Origin: DASYSL01 sp036003365
GTDB taxonomy: Bacteria > Eisenbacteria > RBG-16-71-46 > DASYSL01
NCBI GenBank assembly: GCA_036003365.1
Contig: DASYSL010000154.1
Location: 1-48,124 of the forward strand
Length of the DNA: 48,124 nt
Direction of reading: 5' to 3'
Below are positions 8,400 through 15,853 of the stretch, piece after piece. Within the stretch, counting starts at the first letter, position 1. The number at the start of each line of letters is the position of its first letter. A program made the position numbers and the translations under genes. The notes under the pieces are model-generated. The model did not search any database, was not told the origin of the DNA, and saw only the letters and a list, made by a program, of their open reading frames with translations.

Positions 8400-9322
8400 G
8401 CGAGGCCAAGGAGCACGCGGTCGCGGTCGGCGTCTTCGACGGCGTGCACCGCGGGCATCTGCGCATCTTCGAGCGCGCCCGTGAGCGGGCGCGCTCGGCA
8501 GGGGCCGGCTTCGCCGTCGTCACCTTCGAGCCGCACCCCGATGCCGTGCTCGGCAAGCGCGTCCCGGAAGCGCCGCTCACGCCGGTGGGCGAGAAGCGAG
8601 AATTGCTGGAGCGCGCCGGCGCCGACCGCGTCGAGGTGCTGCACTTCGATCGCGTCATGGCCGGGCTCGAGCCCGAGGTCTTCGTCCGGCGCTATTTGAT
8701 CGATGGGCTCGGTCTCATCCACCTCACCGCCGGCCAGGACTTCGCGCTGGGCAAGAATCGCAAGGGGACGCTGGCCTACCTCGCCGACCTCGGCGCGCGC
8801 TGGGGCTTCACCGTGGACTCGGTGCCCTTGCTCATGGATCCCGACGGGCCGGTGTCGAGCACGCGCATCCGTCAGTTCTTGGCGAGCGGCGATGTCGAGA
8901 GCGCGGCGCGGCTTCTCGGACGCCCGTATCGCATCGAGGCGCAGGTGGTGCGCGGACAGGGAATCGGCCGCGACCTGGGATTCCCCACCGCCAATCTCGA
9001 GCTGCTCGAGCATCAGATGATGCCCGGGGACGGCATCTACGCGGTTTGGGTCACCACGCCGGACGGCGCCCGCCATCCCGGAGCCATGTCGATCGGCAAG
9101 CGCCCCACCCTGGGCGACGTGCCACACGCCGTGGAAGTCTTCGTCCTCGACTTCGAGGGCGATCTCGTGTCGCGGCCTCTCGCCGTCGATTTCGTTTCGT
9201 GGCTCCGTGAGGAGAAGCGCTTCCCGGACCTCGATTCGCTGAAGCGCGCCATCGCCGACGATGTGGTCGTCGTGCGCGATCGCCTGGCGCGGGCCGCGAC
9301 CGGCGTATCAGATCCTGCCTGA
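8396..9322 (+). CDS. ribF: Bifunctional riboflavin kinase / FAD synthetase RibF
   Basis: RibF phosphorylates riboflavin to FMN and adenylates FMN to FAD. The N-terminal nucleotidyltransferase domain has GVFDGVHRGH at residues 12-21 and the SSTRIR motif near the domain end. The C-terminal flavokinase domain starts with 'GRDLGFPTANLEL' and 'GDGIYAVWV'. At 308 residues it has the normal length. The start is GTG 8396, overlapping the truB stop; the frame stays open upstream but only as non-coding overlap with truB. It is the last gene of the rightward block before an unrelated leftward gene. Confidence 0.95.
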   Translation: MSEAKEHAVAVGVFDGVHRGHLRIFERARERARSAGAGFAVVTFEPHPDAVLGKRVPEAPLTPVGEKRELLERAGADRVEVLHFDRVMAGLEPEVFVRRYLIDGLGLIHLTAGQDFALGKNRKGTLAYLADLGARWGFTVDSVPLLMDPDGPVSSTRIRQFLASGDVESAARLLGRPYRIEAQVVRGQGIGRDLGFPTANLELLEHQMMPGDGIYAVWVTTPDGARHPGAMSIGKRPTLGDVPHAVEVFVLDFEGDLVSRPLAVDFVSWLREEKRFPDLDSLKRAIADDVVVVRDRLARAATGVSDPA

Positions 9323-9329
9323 GCTCTCC

Positions 9330-9348
9330 GGCTCGGCTCGCCCGAGCC
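9330..9348 (+). terminator. GC-rich hairpin directly after ribF
   Basis: GGCTCGG (9330-9336) and CCGAGCC (9342-9348) form a perfect 7-bp stem with a 5-base loop, starting 8 bases after the ribF stop. No T-run follows (AAAACG instead), so it is not a classical intrinsic terminator. It may end or protect the ribF transcript. Confidence 0.5.
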
Positions 9349-9433
9349 AAAACGAGAAGGCCATCCGACTTTCGAGCGGCAACCCGTCCCCGCAGAGTTG
9401 ACCTCTTACGACCCTCAACGCGCTTTGACGCGC

Positions 9434-9455
9434 GTTTGTGAATCGATTCACAAAC
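9434..9455. promoter_or_regulatory. Perfect 22-base palindrome between convergent genes
   Basis: GTTTGTGAATC is followed immediately by its exact reverse complement, giving a 22-base perfect palindrome centred on ATCGAT. It is AT-richer than its surroundings. Such symmetry suits a dimeric protein binding site or a bidirectional RNA hairpin. It sits between the 3' ends of ribF and the leftward cytochrome gene, so an operator role is less likely than a terminator or a repeat-element end. Confidence 0.6.
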
Positions 9456-9537
9456 TGCCCCCAGGGCGAGCTCGGAGTCACAAACCTGCCCCCGGGGCGA
9501 GCTCGTGAGACAGATCACGAACTGCCGCCGGGGGCAG
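9448..9537. repeat. Three degenerate direct repeats (TCACRAACYTGCC-type)
   Basis: Three units begin at 9448, 9478 and 9515 with TCACAAACTGCCCCC, TCACAAACCTGCCCCC and TCACGAACTGCCGCC. The first two continue with a GGGCGAGCTCG stretch. Spacings are 30 and 37 bases. The first unit overlaps the right half of the 22-base palindrome. Nothing in the segment looks coding, and there are too few and too uneven copies for a CRISPR. Confidence 0.8.
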
Positions 9538-9556
9538 CGCCATCGCATCGCCAGGT

Positions 9557-11281
9557 TCAGCGCAGGCGGATCAGTGCCTCATTCCACTCTCCTTGTGGGG
9601 TGCGCAAGCGCACGAAGTACATGCCGGGCGGCACATCGGGGCCGCCGGATTGACGACCGTCCCAGCTCACGGTCTGCGCTCCGGCCGTGAAGACGCGATC
9701 GCCGGAGAGATCGGCGATCTGGCGGCCACGGACGTCGTATACGCCGAGATGGACCGGCCCCGGGCTCTCGAGCGCGAAGGAGATGTGCGCAGCTCCCCGC
9801 GTGGGATTCGGTCCCACTTCCGTCAGTCCGCGATTCGCTCCCAAAATGCGGAGCGGCAGGCTCGCCCTTGCGCTCGTCGAATCCACCAGCGCTCCAGCCG
9901 GCACGGGACCCGAAAACGGAACGTCGCCCAGCGATTTCATGTACTCGACGAGATCGGATTTCTCCTCCGGCGTGAGGCCGAGGCCGAACAGCCGGTCGTA
10001 GTGATCGACGACGTCGCCGAGCGTGGCCAAGCGGCCGTCGTGGAAGAATCCGCCCTTGGCGTGCGTCCACAGTCCCTTGAGCGGCGAGGTGCGATAGCGA
10101 TGGTCGGGCGCGCGATCGGCCTGGAAGTTGTCGACGCCGACCTCCTCGCCCGTGTGCATGTTCCAGCCCGGCTCACTGTAGAGCTCGTCGGTGTGGCAGG
10201 AAGCGCACTTCGCCTTGCCCGTGAAGAGCTCGTCCCCGCGCTCCACCGCGGCCTCGTCGAGGCTGCCCGCGGGCGGGGCCGGCGCGCGCAGCACCAGCTG
10301 GTACACATGAAGACCCGGCAGCTTCGGAGTGATGCGGTCGTCCTCGTTGGTCACGTGTCCGGAGTGGTTGCGCGCCGCGACCGGGAATTGTGCCGCGTTG
10401 TCGAGTCGCGGATCGAAGAACGTGCCCTTGCCATGCATCTCGAGGTTGGCCACGAACGCGTTCCAGTAGGTCACGGAGCCCCAGCCGGTCCACGTGTGCA
10501 GGTTCACGCCGGCCAGCCCGAAGGCGGGCGGAATGAGAACCGCCGCCGTCTTCCCGTCCGGCCGGAAGCCCTTGCCGTCGAGGAAGAGCTCGGCGTCGAA
10601 CTTGCCCGGACCCCAATGCGAGAGCACGTCCTGCACCGTGGCCACGTCGGTGCCGAGGAAGTCGGCGACCGGCTGGAGATGCGGCGCCAGCAGCACGATG
10701 GCGCCCACGTTGAGATCGCGGTTCGCCCAGCCGTCGAGCCGCTGCCCGACTCCCGGCGCCACGGCGTCGTTCACCGTCGAATGGCAGAGCGCGCACTGGA
10801 TCCCGACCGATTTGAGATGCGGTCCTTCGAAGAATCCCGTCAGGCCGACCACGGCGTTCTGGCGCAAGAGCTCCAGCGTGACGGCGGGATCGTCGAGATG
10901 GACGCGTCCGTTGCGCAGGGCGGCGAGGGTCGAGGGGGGCAGCGCGTCGGAGTCCACCTTGAGCCCGAGCCCGAGCGCGGCCCGTGGGCTGAGCCCGTCG
11001 CCGACGCCGCCGAAGCGGCTGCCGGCGATGGCCTCGTTCAGGCCGAGCACGCCGCCCCAGAAGTCTTCGTCTCCGAAGGTGTCGTAGCGGAAAGTCTGGC
11101 GGCCTTCTTGAATCAGCTGTTCGGCGCTCTGGAGAGCTTCGTCGTGCGGAGGCCCCGATTTCGAAGCGGTCTGGCTGAAGTCGACGCTCTCGGCTCGTCG
11201 AGAGGGCGCAAGGGCAAAGCCGAGGAGCACCACCCCGCAGAGCAGGGTGAGGAGCAGGGAAGCCCCCGTGGGAGAACGCAT
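9557..11281 (-). CDS. Di-heme cytochrome c peroxidase-like protein with C-terminal FlgD-type Ig sorting module
   Basis: A 574-residue exported haem protein. Residues 1-30 form a signal peptide. Two haem c motifs are visible, CALCH (163-167) and CASCH (359-363). The arrangement 'TKAKCASCHTDEL', 'SPLKGLWTHAKGGFFHDGRLATLGDVVDHYD' and 'LTPEEKSDLVEYMKSLG' (read in short pieces) is that of the MauG/cytochrome c peroxidase superfamily. From about 486 to the end is a beta-rich module ('VGPNPTRGAAHISF', 'GVYDVRGRQIADL', 'WDGRQSGGPDVPPGMYFVRL'), the FlgD-like Ig domain used as a type IX sorting signal in FCB bacteria. The protein is therefore predicted to reach the cell surface. The true substrate is unknown. 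ATG 11281 has GGGAGG upstream. It lies opposite to and inside an otherwise conserved ribF/rpsO block. Confidence 0.85.
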   Translation of the reverse strand: MRSPTGASLLLTLLCGVVLLGFALAPSRRAESVDFSQTASKSGPPHDEALQSAEQLIQEGRQTFRYDTFGDEDFWGGVLGLNEAIAGSRFGGVGDGLSPRAALGLGLKVDSDALPPSTLAALRNGRVHLDDPAVTLELLRQNAVVGLTGFFEGPHLKSVGIQCALCHSTVNDAVAPGVGQRLDGWANRDLNVGAIVLLAPHLQPVADFLGTDVATVQDVLSHWGPGKFDAELFLDGKGFRPDGKTAAVLIPPAFGLAGVNLHTWTGWGSVTYWNAFVANLEMHGKGTFFDPRLDNAAQFPVAARNHSGHVTNEDDRITPKLPGLHVYQLVLRAPAPPAGSLDEAAVERGDELFTGKAKCASCHTDELYSEPGWNMHTGEEVGVDNFQADRAPDHRYRTSPLKGLWTHAKGGFFHDGRLATLGDVVDHYDRLFGLGLTPEEKSDLVEYMKSLGDVPFSGPVPAGALVDSTSARASLPLRILGANRGLTEVGPNPTRGAAHISFALESPGPVHLGVYDVRGRQIADLSGDRVFTAGAQTVSWDGRQSGGPDVPPGMYFVRLRTPQGEWNEALIRLR

Positions 11282-11500
11282 GACGACACCTCCCGATGAG
11301 CGCGGGCAGGCGGGGCACCTGTTAGTCGCGGGAGGGTCTTTCTTATTACAATGCTGATTAGTTAATTTTGCGGCCCCTGGGCGGAGGCGCGGAGCGGGCG
11401 GGGAGGCCGTGAAAAACGCGAGGGCAAAAGCCCCTAAAAGCCCGCCAATCCTGTCATGGGCCTAGCTTTACGCCGCCCGGCCTCATCTGTTAGGTTAGCC
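11282..11500. promoter_or_regulatory. Divergent control region between the cytochrome gene and rpsO
   Basis: No gene is seen here. An AT-rich island at about 11339-11370 stands out in GC-rich DNA. On the minus strand it offers TGTAAT (11350-11345) as a -10 for the cytochrome gene, without a clear -35. On the plus strand TTTACG (11467-11472) and TAGGTT (11491-11496), 18 bases apart, are a weak promoter candidate for rpsO. Confidence 0.35.
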
Positions 11501-11541
11501 ACCGTTGTACAAGAGGAAGAATCCGGCTCGGGGCCGCGAGA

Positions 11542-11600
11542 GGTTGCACTCGGTCTCCTGGGCCTTTCCCCTGCGCACGAGCGCAAGGAGACCTGCAACC
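11542..11600 (+). promoter_or_regulatory. rpsO leader RNA structure that sequesters the ribosome binding site (putative S15 autoregulation)
   Basis: The 59 bases ending right before the ATG can fold almost completely. GGTTGCA (11542-11548) pairs with TGCAACC (11594-11600), and GGTCTCCT (11552-11559) pairs with AGGAGACC (11586-11593), leaving a 3-base CTC bulge. The long stem is closed by two small hairpins: GGG/CCC (11560-11570) and TGCGC/GCGCA with loop ACGA (11572-11585). The AAGGAG ribosome binding site (11585-11590) lies in the stem. S15 is known to repress its own mRNA in several phyla and to bind a three-way junction in 16S rRNA, so this junction is a good candidate mimic. S15 binding itself is inferred. 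Confidence 0.7.
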
Positions 11601-11870
11601 ATGACGCTGACCAAAGAGAGTAAGCAGGCGATCATCGACAAGTTCCGGCTGCACCAGGAAGATTCCGGCTCACCCGAAGTTCAGATCGCCCTCCTCACCG
11701 AGAAGATCCGCTACCTCACCGATCACTTCAAAGTGCACAAGCGCGACCACGCGTCCCGGCGTGGGCTCTTGCGCATGGTGGGTCAGAGACGGCGCTTGCT
11801 CGACTACCTGAAGGGCACCGAAGTCGATCGTTATCGCAAGGTCGTCAAGGACCTCGGCCTCCGCAAGTAG
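11601..11870 (+). CDS. rpsO: 30S ribosomal protein S15
   Basis: S15 binds the central domain of 16S rRNA early in 30S assembly. The 89-residue length is exactly that of the family, and the conserved blocks are present: 'DSGSPEVQIALLTEKIRYLTDHFKVHKRDHASRRGLLRMVGQRRRLLDYL' read in short parts. The start is ATG 11601 after AAGGAG at 11585-11590. A longer in-frame start near 11505 would run through the leader hairpin and was rejected. pnp follows after 99 bases, the common order. Confidence 0.97.
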   Translation: MTLTKESKQAIIDKFRLHQEDSGSPEVQIALLTEKIRYLTDHFKVHKRDHASRRGLLRMVGQRRRLLDYLKGTEVDRYRKVVKDLGLRK

Positions 11871-11893
11871 CGCGCGGCCGACTTTCACCCGCG

Positions 11894-11917
11894 AACGTTC
11901 CCCTGGGGGGAATCGTG
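11894..11917 (+). other. Hairpin in the rpsO-pnp gap
   Basis: Between rpsO and pnp, TTCCCC and GGGGAA flank a short loop around 11900-11914. In Enterobacteria the rpsO-pnp gap holds an RNase III-cut hairpin through which PNPase controls its own mRNA. This one sits in the same place but is much shorter, so the comparison is only positional. Confidence 0.35.
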
Positions 11918-11969
11918 TCCGCGAGCCCGGTCCCCGTTGGATCGGGCGGATGTCAAGGCAAGGGAGAAA

Positions 11970-14078
11970 ATGGAAAGAACGGTTAGTGTAGAGCTCGCAG
12001 GTCGTACGTTCAGCATTCAGACCGGAAAGGCAGCAAGGCAGGCGGGAGGATCCGCCTGGGTGCAGTACGGCGGCACCGTGGTGCTCGCCGCCGCGACCGC
12101 CGACAAGAACCCGACGCCCAAGCGCGGCTTCGTGCCGCTCACGGTGGACTACCGCGAGCGCACCTACGCCGCCGGCAAGATCCCCGGCGGCTTCTTCAAG
12201 CGCGAAGGCCGGCCGACCGAGAAGGAAGTGCTCTCGTCGCGCCTCATCGACCGCCCCATCCGGCCGATCCTGTCGAAGGAATTCCCCTACGAGATGCAGA
12301 TCATGTGCACGGTGCTGTCCTCCGACCAGGAGAACGACGCCGACGTGGTCGCGCTGTGCGCCGCCAGCGCGGCGCTCCAGCTCTCCGACATTCCGTTCGA
12401 GGCCCTGCTCTCGGGCGTGCGCGTGGGCAAGGTGGACGGCCAGCTGGTCGTCAACCCGACGTTCGCGCAGCTCGAGGAGAGCACGATGGACATCATCGTG
12501 GCCGGCACCGACGACGACATCGTCATGGTCGAGGGCGGCACGCGCGAGATCAGTGAGTCGGAGATGCTCGAGGCCCTGCGCTTCGCCCAGACGCAGATCC
12601 GCATCCTGAACCGCCTGCAGGAAGACCTGAAGCGCACCAACGGCAAGCCCAAGCGCGCGCTGGTTAAGGGTGTCGACTTCAGCGAGCTGCACAACGCCGT
12701 GCGCCAGGAGTTCGGCGGACGCATCTGGGACGCCTATCAGATCGCGGGCAAGGAAGAGCGCGGCAAGGCGATCGATTCGATCAACATCGAGGCCCAGGTT
12801 CTTCTCGGCGAGCGCCTGCCCGAGTTCGCGCCCTACATCGGCGAGGTCATCCACGACGTCGAGCGCGATTCGATGCGTCGCATGGTGCTCGAGAAGAACG
12901 TGCGCGCCGACGGCCGCACACCCGACCAGATCCGCCCCATCCGCGCCGAGGTCAGCGTGCTGCCGCGCACCCACGGCTCGGCGCTGTTCACGCGCGGCGA
13001 GACGCAGGCGCTGGCGGTGAGCACGCTCGGCACCTCGACCGACGAGCAGCGCATCGAGGAGCTCGAGGGTCAGTCGTGGAAGTCGTACATGCTGCACTAC
13101 AACTTCCCGCCCTTCTCGGTCGGCGAGGTGCGGCCCATCCGTGGTCCCGGCCGTCGTGAGATCGGCCACGGCGCGCTCGCCGAGCGCGCCATCGAGCCGG
13201 TGATCCCGGTCGACAACGTGTTCCCGTACACCATCCGCATCGTGTCCGACATCCTCGAGTCGAACGGCTCGTCGTCGATGGCCACGGTGTGCGCGGGCAG
13301 CCTCTCGCTCATGGACGCCGGCGTGCCGATCAAGGCGCCGGTGGCGGGCGTGGCCATGGGCCTCATCCGCGAGGGCGAGAAGTACGCGGTGCTCACCGAC
13401 ATCCTCGGCGCCGAGGACCATCTCGGCGACATGGACTTCAAGGTGACCGGCACCAGCGAGGGCGTCACCGCCTTCCAGATGGATTCGAAGATCGGCGGCA
13501 TCGACTTCAAGATCCTGGCCGAAGCCCTGGAGCGCGCGCGCGACGCGCGTCTCTACGTGCTCGAGGTCATGGATCGCTGCCTGTCCAAGCCGCGTCCGGA
13601 AGTCAGCGTCTACGCGCCGCGCATCGCCGTCATCCACATCGATCCCGAGAAGATCCGCGAGGTCATCGGGCCGGGCGGCAAGATCATCAAGCGCATCCAG
13701 GAGGAGACCGGCGCCCAGATCGATATCGAGGACACGGGCGAGGTGCGCATCGCCGCCTACAATTCGGAAGGCGGCCGCCGCGCCGAGCAGATGATCCGCG
13801 ACATCACGGAAGACCCCGAGGTCGGCCGCGTCTACGACGGCAAGGTGCGCTCCATCGTGTCGTTCGGAGCGTTCCTCGAGATCGTGCCCGGACGCGACGG
13901 CCTGTTGCACGTGTCGGAGATCGACCACAAGCGCACGGCGCGCGTCGAGGACGTGCTCAAGCTCGGCGACATCGTGCCCGTGAAGGTGATCGGCGTGGAC
14001 CGCGAGGGCAAGATCAAGCTGTCGCGCAAAGCGCTGCTCCCCGAGCCCGAAAAGGCGACGGCCGACCGGGCTCAGTAG
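11970..14078 (+). CDS. pnp: Polyribonucleotide nucleotidyltransferase (PNPase)
   Basis: PNPase degrades RNA 3'-5' with phosphate and can add tails in reverse. The 702-residue protein has two RNase PH domains: the first contains 'IPGGFFKREGRPTEKEVLSSRLIDRP' (in pieces) and the second contains 'DILGAEDHLGDMDFKVTGT' with the acidic metal site between residues 477 and 489. A KH domain ('IREVIGPGGKIIKRIQEETG') and an S1 domain ('GKVRSIVSFGAFLEIVPGRDGLLHVSEI' in parts) end it. ATG 11970 is preceded by AAGGGAG with short spacing. A TTG 11 codons upstream is open but not needed. Confidence 0.97.
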   Translation: MERTVSVELAGRTFSIQTGKAARQAGGSAWVQYGGTVVLAAATADKNPTPKRGFVPLTVDYRERTYAAGKIPGGFFKREGRPTEKEVLSSRLIDRPIRPILSKEFPYEMQIMCTVLSSDQENDADVVALCAASAALQLSDIPFEALLSGVRVGKVDGQLVVNPTFAQLEESTMDIIVAGTDDDIVMVEGGTREISESEMLEALRFAQTQIRILNRLQEDLKRTNGKPKRALVKGVDFSELHNAVRQEFGGRIWDAYQIAGKEERGKAIDSINIEAQVLLGERLPEFAPYIGEVIHDVERDSMRRMVLEKNVRADGRTPDQIRPIRAEVSVLPRTHGSALFTRGETQALAVSTLGTSTDEQRIEELEGQSWKSYMLHYNFPPFSVGEVRPIRGPGRREIGHGALAERAIEPVIPVDNVFPYTIRIVSDILESNGSSSMATVCAGSLSLMDAGVPIKAPVAGVAMGLIREGEKYAVLTDILGAEDHLGDMDFKVTGTSEGVTAFQMDSKIGGIDFKILAEALERARDARLYVLEVMDRCLSKPRPEVSVYAPRIAVIHIDPEKIREVIGPGGKIIKRIQEETGAQIDIEDTGEVRIAAYNSEGGRRAEQMIRDITEDPEVGRVYDGKVRSIVSFGAFLEIVPGRDGLLHVSEIDHKRTARVEDVLKLGDIVPVKVIGVDREGKIKLSRKALLPEPEKATADRAQ

Positions 14079-14090
14079 ACTCTGTAGAAG

Positions 14091-14150
14091 CGGCCTCCGA
14101 CGGGCCCGCCGAGCCTCTGTGGCTGGCGGCCCCGGAGGCCGTATTCTCTT
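14091..14150 (+). terminator. Probable terminator after pnp
   Basis: CGGCCTCCG (14091-14099) and CGGAGGCCG (14133-14141) are perfect inverted repeats. The bases inside can add further near-pairs (GGGCCCGCC against GGCGGCCCC), and TATTCTCTT follows at 14142-14150. It begins 12 bases past the pnp stop, and the tail is pyrimidine-rich rather than a pure T-run. Confidence 0.6.
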
Positions 14151-14194
14151 GGAAGTAGCCCGCCGCCCCTGATCGCACCCCGCATGGAGCTGCC

Positions 14195-15475
14195 ATGAAT
14201 GCCCGCGCCGACGATTGCCACCCCAAGCGCACCCAGCTTTCCAACGGGCTCACCATCTTGAGTGAGGAGCTGCCCGGACGCCGCTCTCTGGCGCTCGGCG
14301 TGTGGCTCAAGACGGGGGCCCGCGACGAGCCGCCGAGTCTCGTCGGCGTGAGCCACTTCCTCGAGCACATGCTGTTCAAGGGCACCGAGAACCGCAGCGC
14401 CTACGAGATCGCCAACAGCCTCGAGTCGCGCGGCGGCCAGCTCGACGCGTTCACCACGCGCGAGTACGTGTGCTACTACGCGCGCTGCCTGGAGGAGCAC
14501 GGCGACCTCGCGCTCGACGTGCTCTCGGACATCGTCGGCCACTCGACGCTGCCCGAGGACGAGATCGAGCGCGAGAAGAGTGTCGTGCGCGAGGAGATCC
14601 AGTCGTACGAGGACAATCCCGAAGAGAAGGTGGCCGACGTGCTGGCCGAGGGGCTGTGGGGCACGGATCCGCTCGGCTGGCCGATTCTCGGCACGCTCGA
14701 GAGCCTCGAATCGTTGCGCTCCGGCGAGGTGCGGCGCTTCTACCGACAGCGCTATGGCCCGCGCTCGCTGCTCATCACGGCGTCGGGCAAGGTGGATCAT
14801 GCTTGGCTCGTCGATTCGGTGGGCCGGCTGTTCGATTCGAGCGGCGGCGACGGCTCGCACGCCGGCGGCCCGCCGCGGGCGCTCTCGCCGCGCATCACCT
14901 ACGTCGAGCGCGAGGTGACCCAGACCTATCTCGCGCTCGGCCGGCCTGCGGTGCCGCAGGGCGATCCGCGGCGCTACGCGCTCGCCGTGCTGAACGCCAT
15001 CGTGGGCGGCGGCATGTCGTCGCGTTTGTTCCAGAGCGTGCGCGAGACCGCGGCTCTGGCGTACAGCATCTATTCGAGCCTCGATTTCTTCCGCGACGCG
15101 GGCACCCTGTCCATCTATCTCGGCGTGCGCCCCGAGCGCGCCAACGAGGCGCTGCGCCGCGTGGCCGAGGAGCTGAACCGCTTCCGCCGCGAGGGCCCGA
15201 GCGAGGAGGAGATGCAGGCCGGCCGCTCGCAGATCCGCGGCAATTTGATCCTCGGGCAGGAGAGCGTCACCAATCACATGACGCACCTCGCCATGGACGA
15301 GCTCTACCACGGCCATCACGTGCCGCTGGACGACCACCTCGAGAAGGTCGCGGCGGTGACCACCAAGGAGGTCACCGATCTGGCGCAGGAGTATCTGCGT
15401 CCGGAGAGCTACACGCTGGCCGCGGTCGGCCCGGAGAACGCGGGCAACGAGCTGGTGAAGGCCTGGCCCCTGTAG
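14195..15475 (+). CDS. M16 family zinc metallopeptidase (processing-peptidase-like)
   Basis: A 426-residue single-unit M16 (pitrilysin/MPP-like) peptidase with no signal peptide. The inverted zinc motif HFLEH is at 54-58 with E57 as the catalytic base. The third ligand is E134 (or E133) in 'KSVVREEIQSYEDNPEE', at the usual spacing. The C-terminal half has the non-catalytic M16 domain with an R/Y pair ('RFYRQRYGP' and 'GGGMSSRLFQSVRE'). It often follows pnp in many phyla, where its substrate is not known. ATG 14195 has GGAG at 14186-14189. It converges with the leftward small membrane gene, whose end is one base away. Confidence 0.93.
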   Translation: MNARADDCHPKRTQLSNGLTILSEELPGRRSLALGVWLKTGARDEPPSLVGVSHFLEHMLFKGTENRSAYEIANSLESRGGQLDAFTTREYVCYYARCLEEHGDLALDVLSDIVGHSTLPEDEIEREKSVVREEIQSYEDNPEEKVADVLAEGLWGTDPLGWPILGTLESLESLRSGEVRRFYRQRYGPRSLLITASGKVDHAWLVDSVGRLFDSSGGDGSHAGGPPRALSPRITYVEREVTQTYLALGRPAVPQGDPRRYALAVLNAIVGGGMSSRLFQSVRETAALAYSIYSSLDFFRDAGTLSIYLGVRPERANEALRRVAEELNRFRREGPSEEEMQAGRSQIRGNLILGQESVTNHMTHLAMDELYHGHHVPLDDHLEKVAAVTTKEVTDLAQEYLRPESYTLAAVGPENAGNELVKAWPL

Positions 15476-15476
15476 G

Positions 15477-15818
15477 CTAGGGGGCGGCTTTCCTCTGGAA
15501 GAGGGCGGGGCGGTGCCAGTGCCAGCCCGCCCAGAAGCCGAGACAAGCTCCGCCGAGGGCGCCGAGGAACCACCCGTGCGAGCGCAGGAGCGCGAGCACG
15601 ACGCCGGCCAGGAGCGCCCCGGCGAGCGTGAAGATCGCCACGCGAAACATGAGCCACATGAGCCACGCCAGCCCGGCGCCGAGAGCCGCGAGCACGAGGG
15701 CGAGCCACAGCACGTGCTTCTGCCAGCCCACGAAGAAGCCAATCCCCGCGAGCACGATGAAGAGGGTGACGGGAAACCACAGGCGCGCGCCGGTGCGTTG
15801 GGGCTTTGCTACCGTCAT
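15477..15818 (-). CDS. Small integral membrane protein, unknown function
   Basis: A 113-residue, very hydrophobic protein with about four membrane-spanning segments (roughly 14-30, 36-56, 58-76 and 80-98). I do not recognise a family. GAGGTGA ahead of ATG 15818 is a good ribosome binding site, and the composition is consistent with a real gene. It ends one base from the convergent M16 peptidase gene, leaving no room for separate terminators. Confidence 0.65.
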   Translation of the reverse strand: MTVAKPQRTGARLWFPVTLFIVLAGIGFFVGWQKHVLWLALVLAALGAGLAWLMWLMFRVAIFTLAGALLAGVVLALLRSHGWFLGALGGACLGFWAGWHWHRPALFQRKAAP

Positions 15819-15853
15819 GGGTCACCTCGGCCCACCATCCTACACCTTTGCTG

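Noticed and set aside
9448..9537. Three repeats as a mini CRISPR
   Set aside because: Units differ, spacing is uneven (30 and 37 bases), only three copies and no cas genes.
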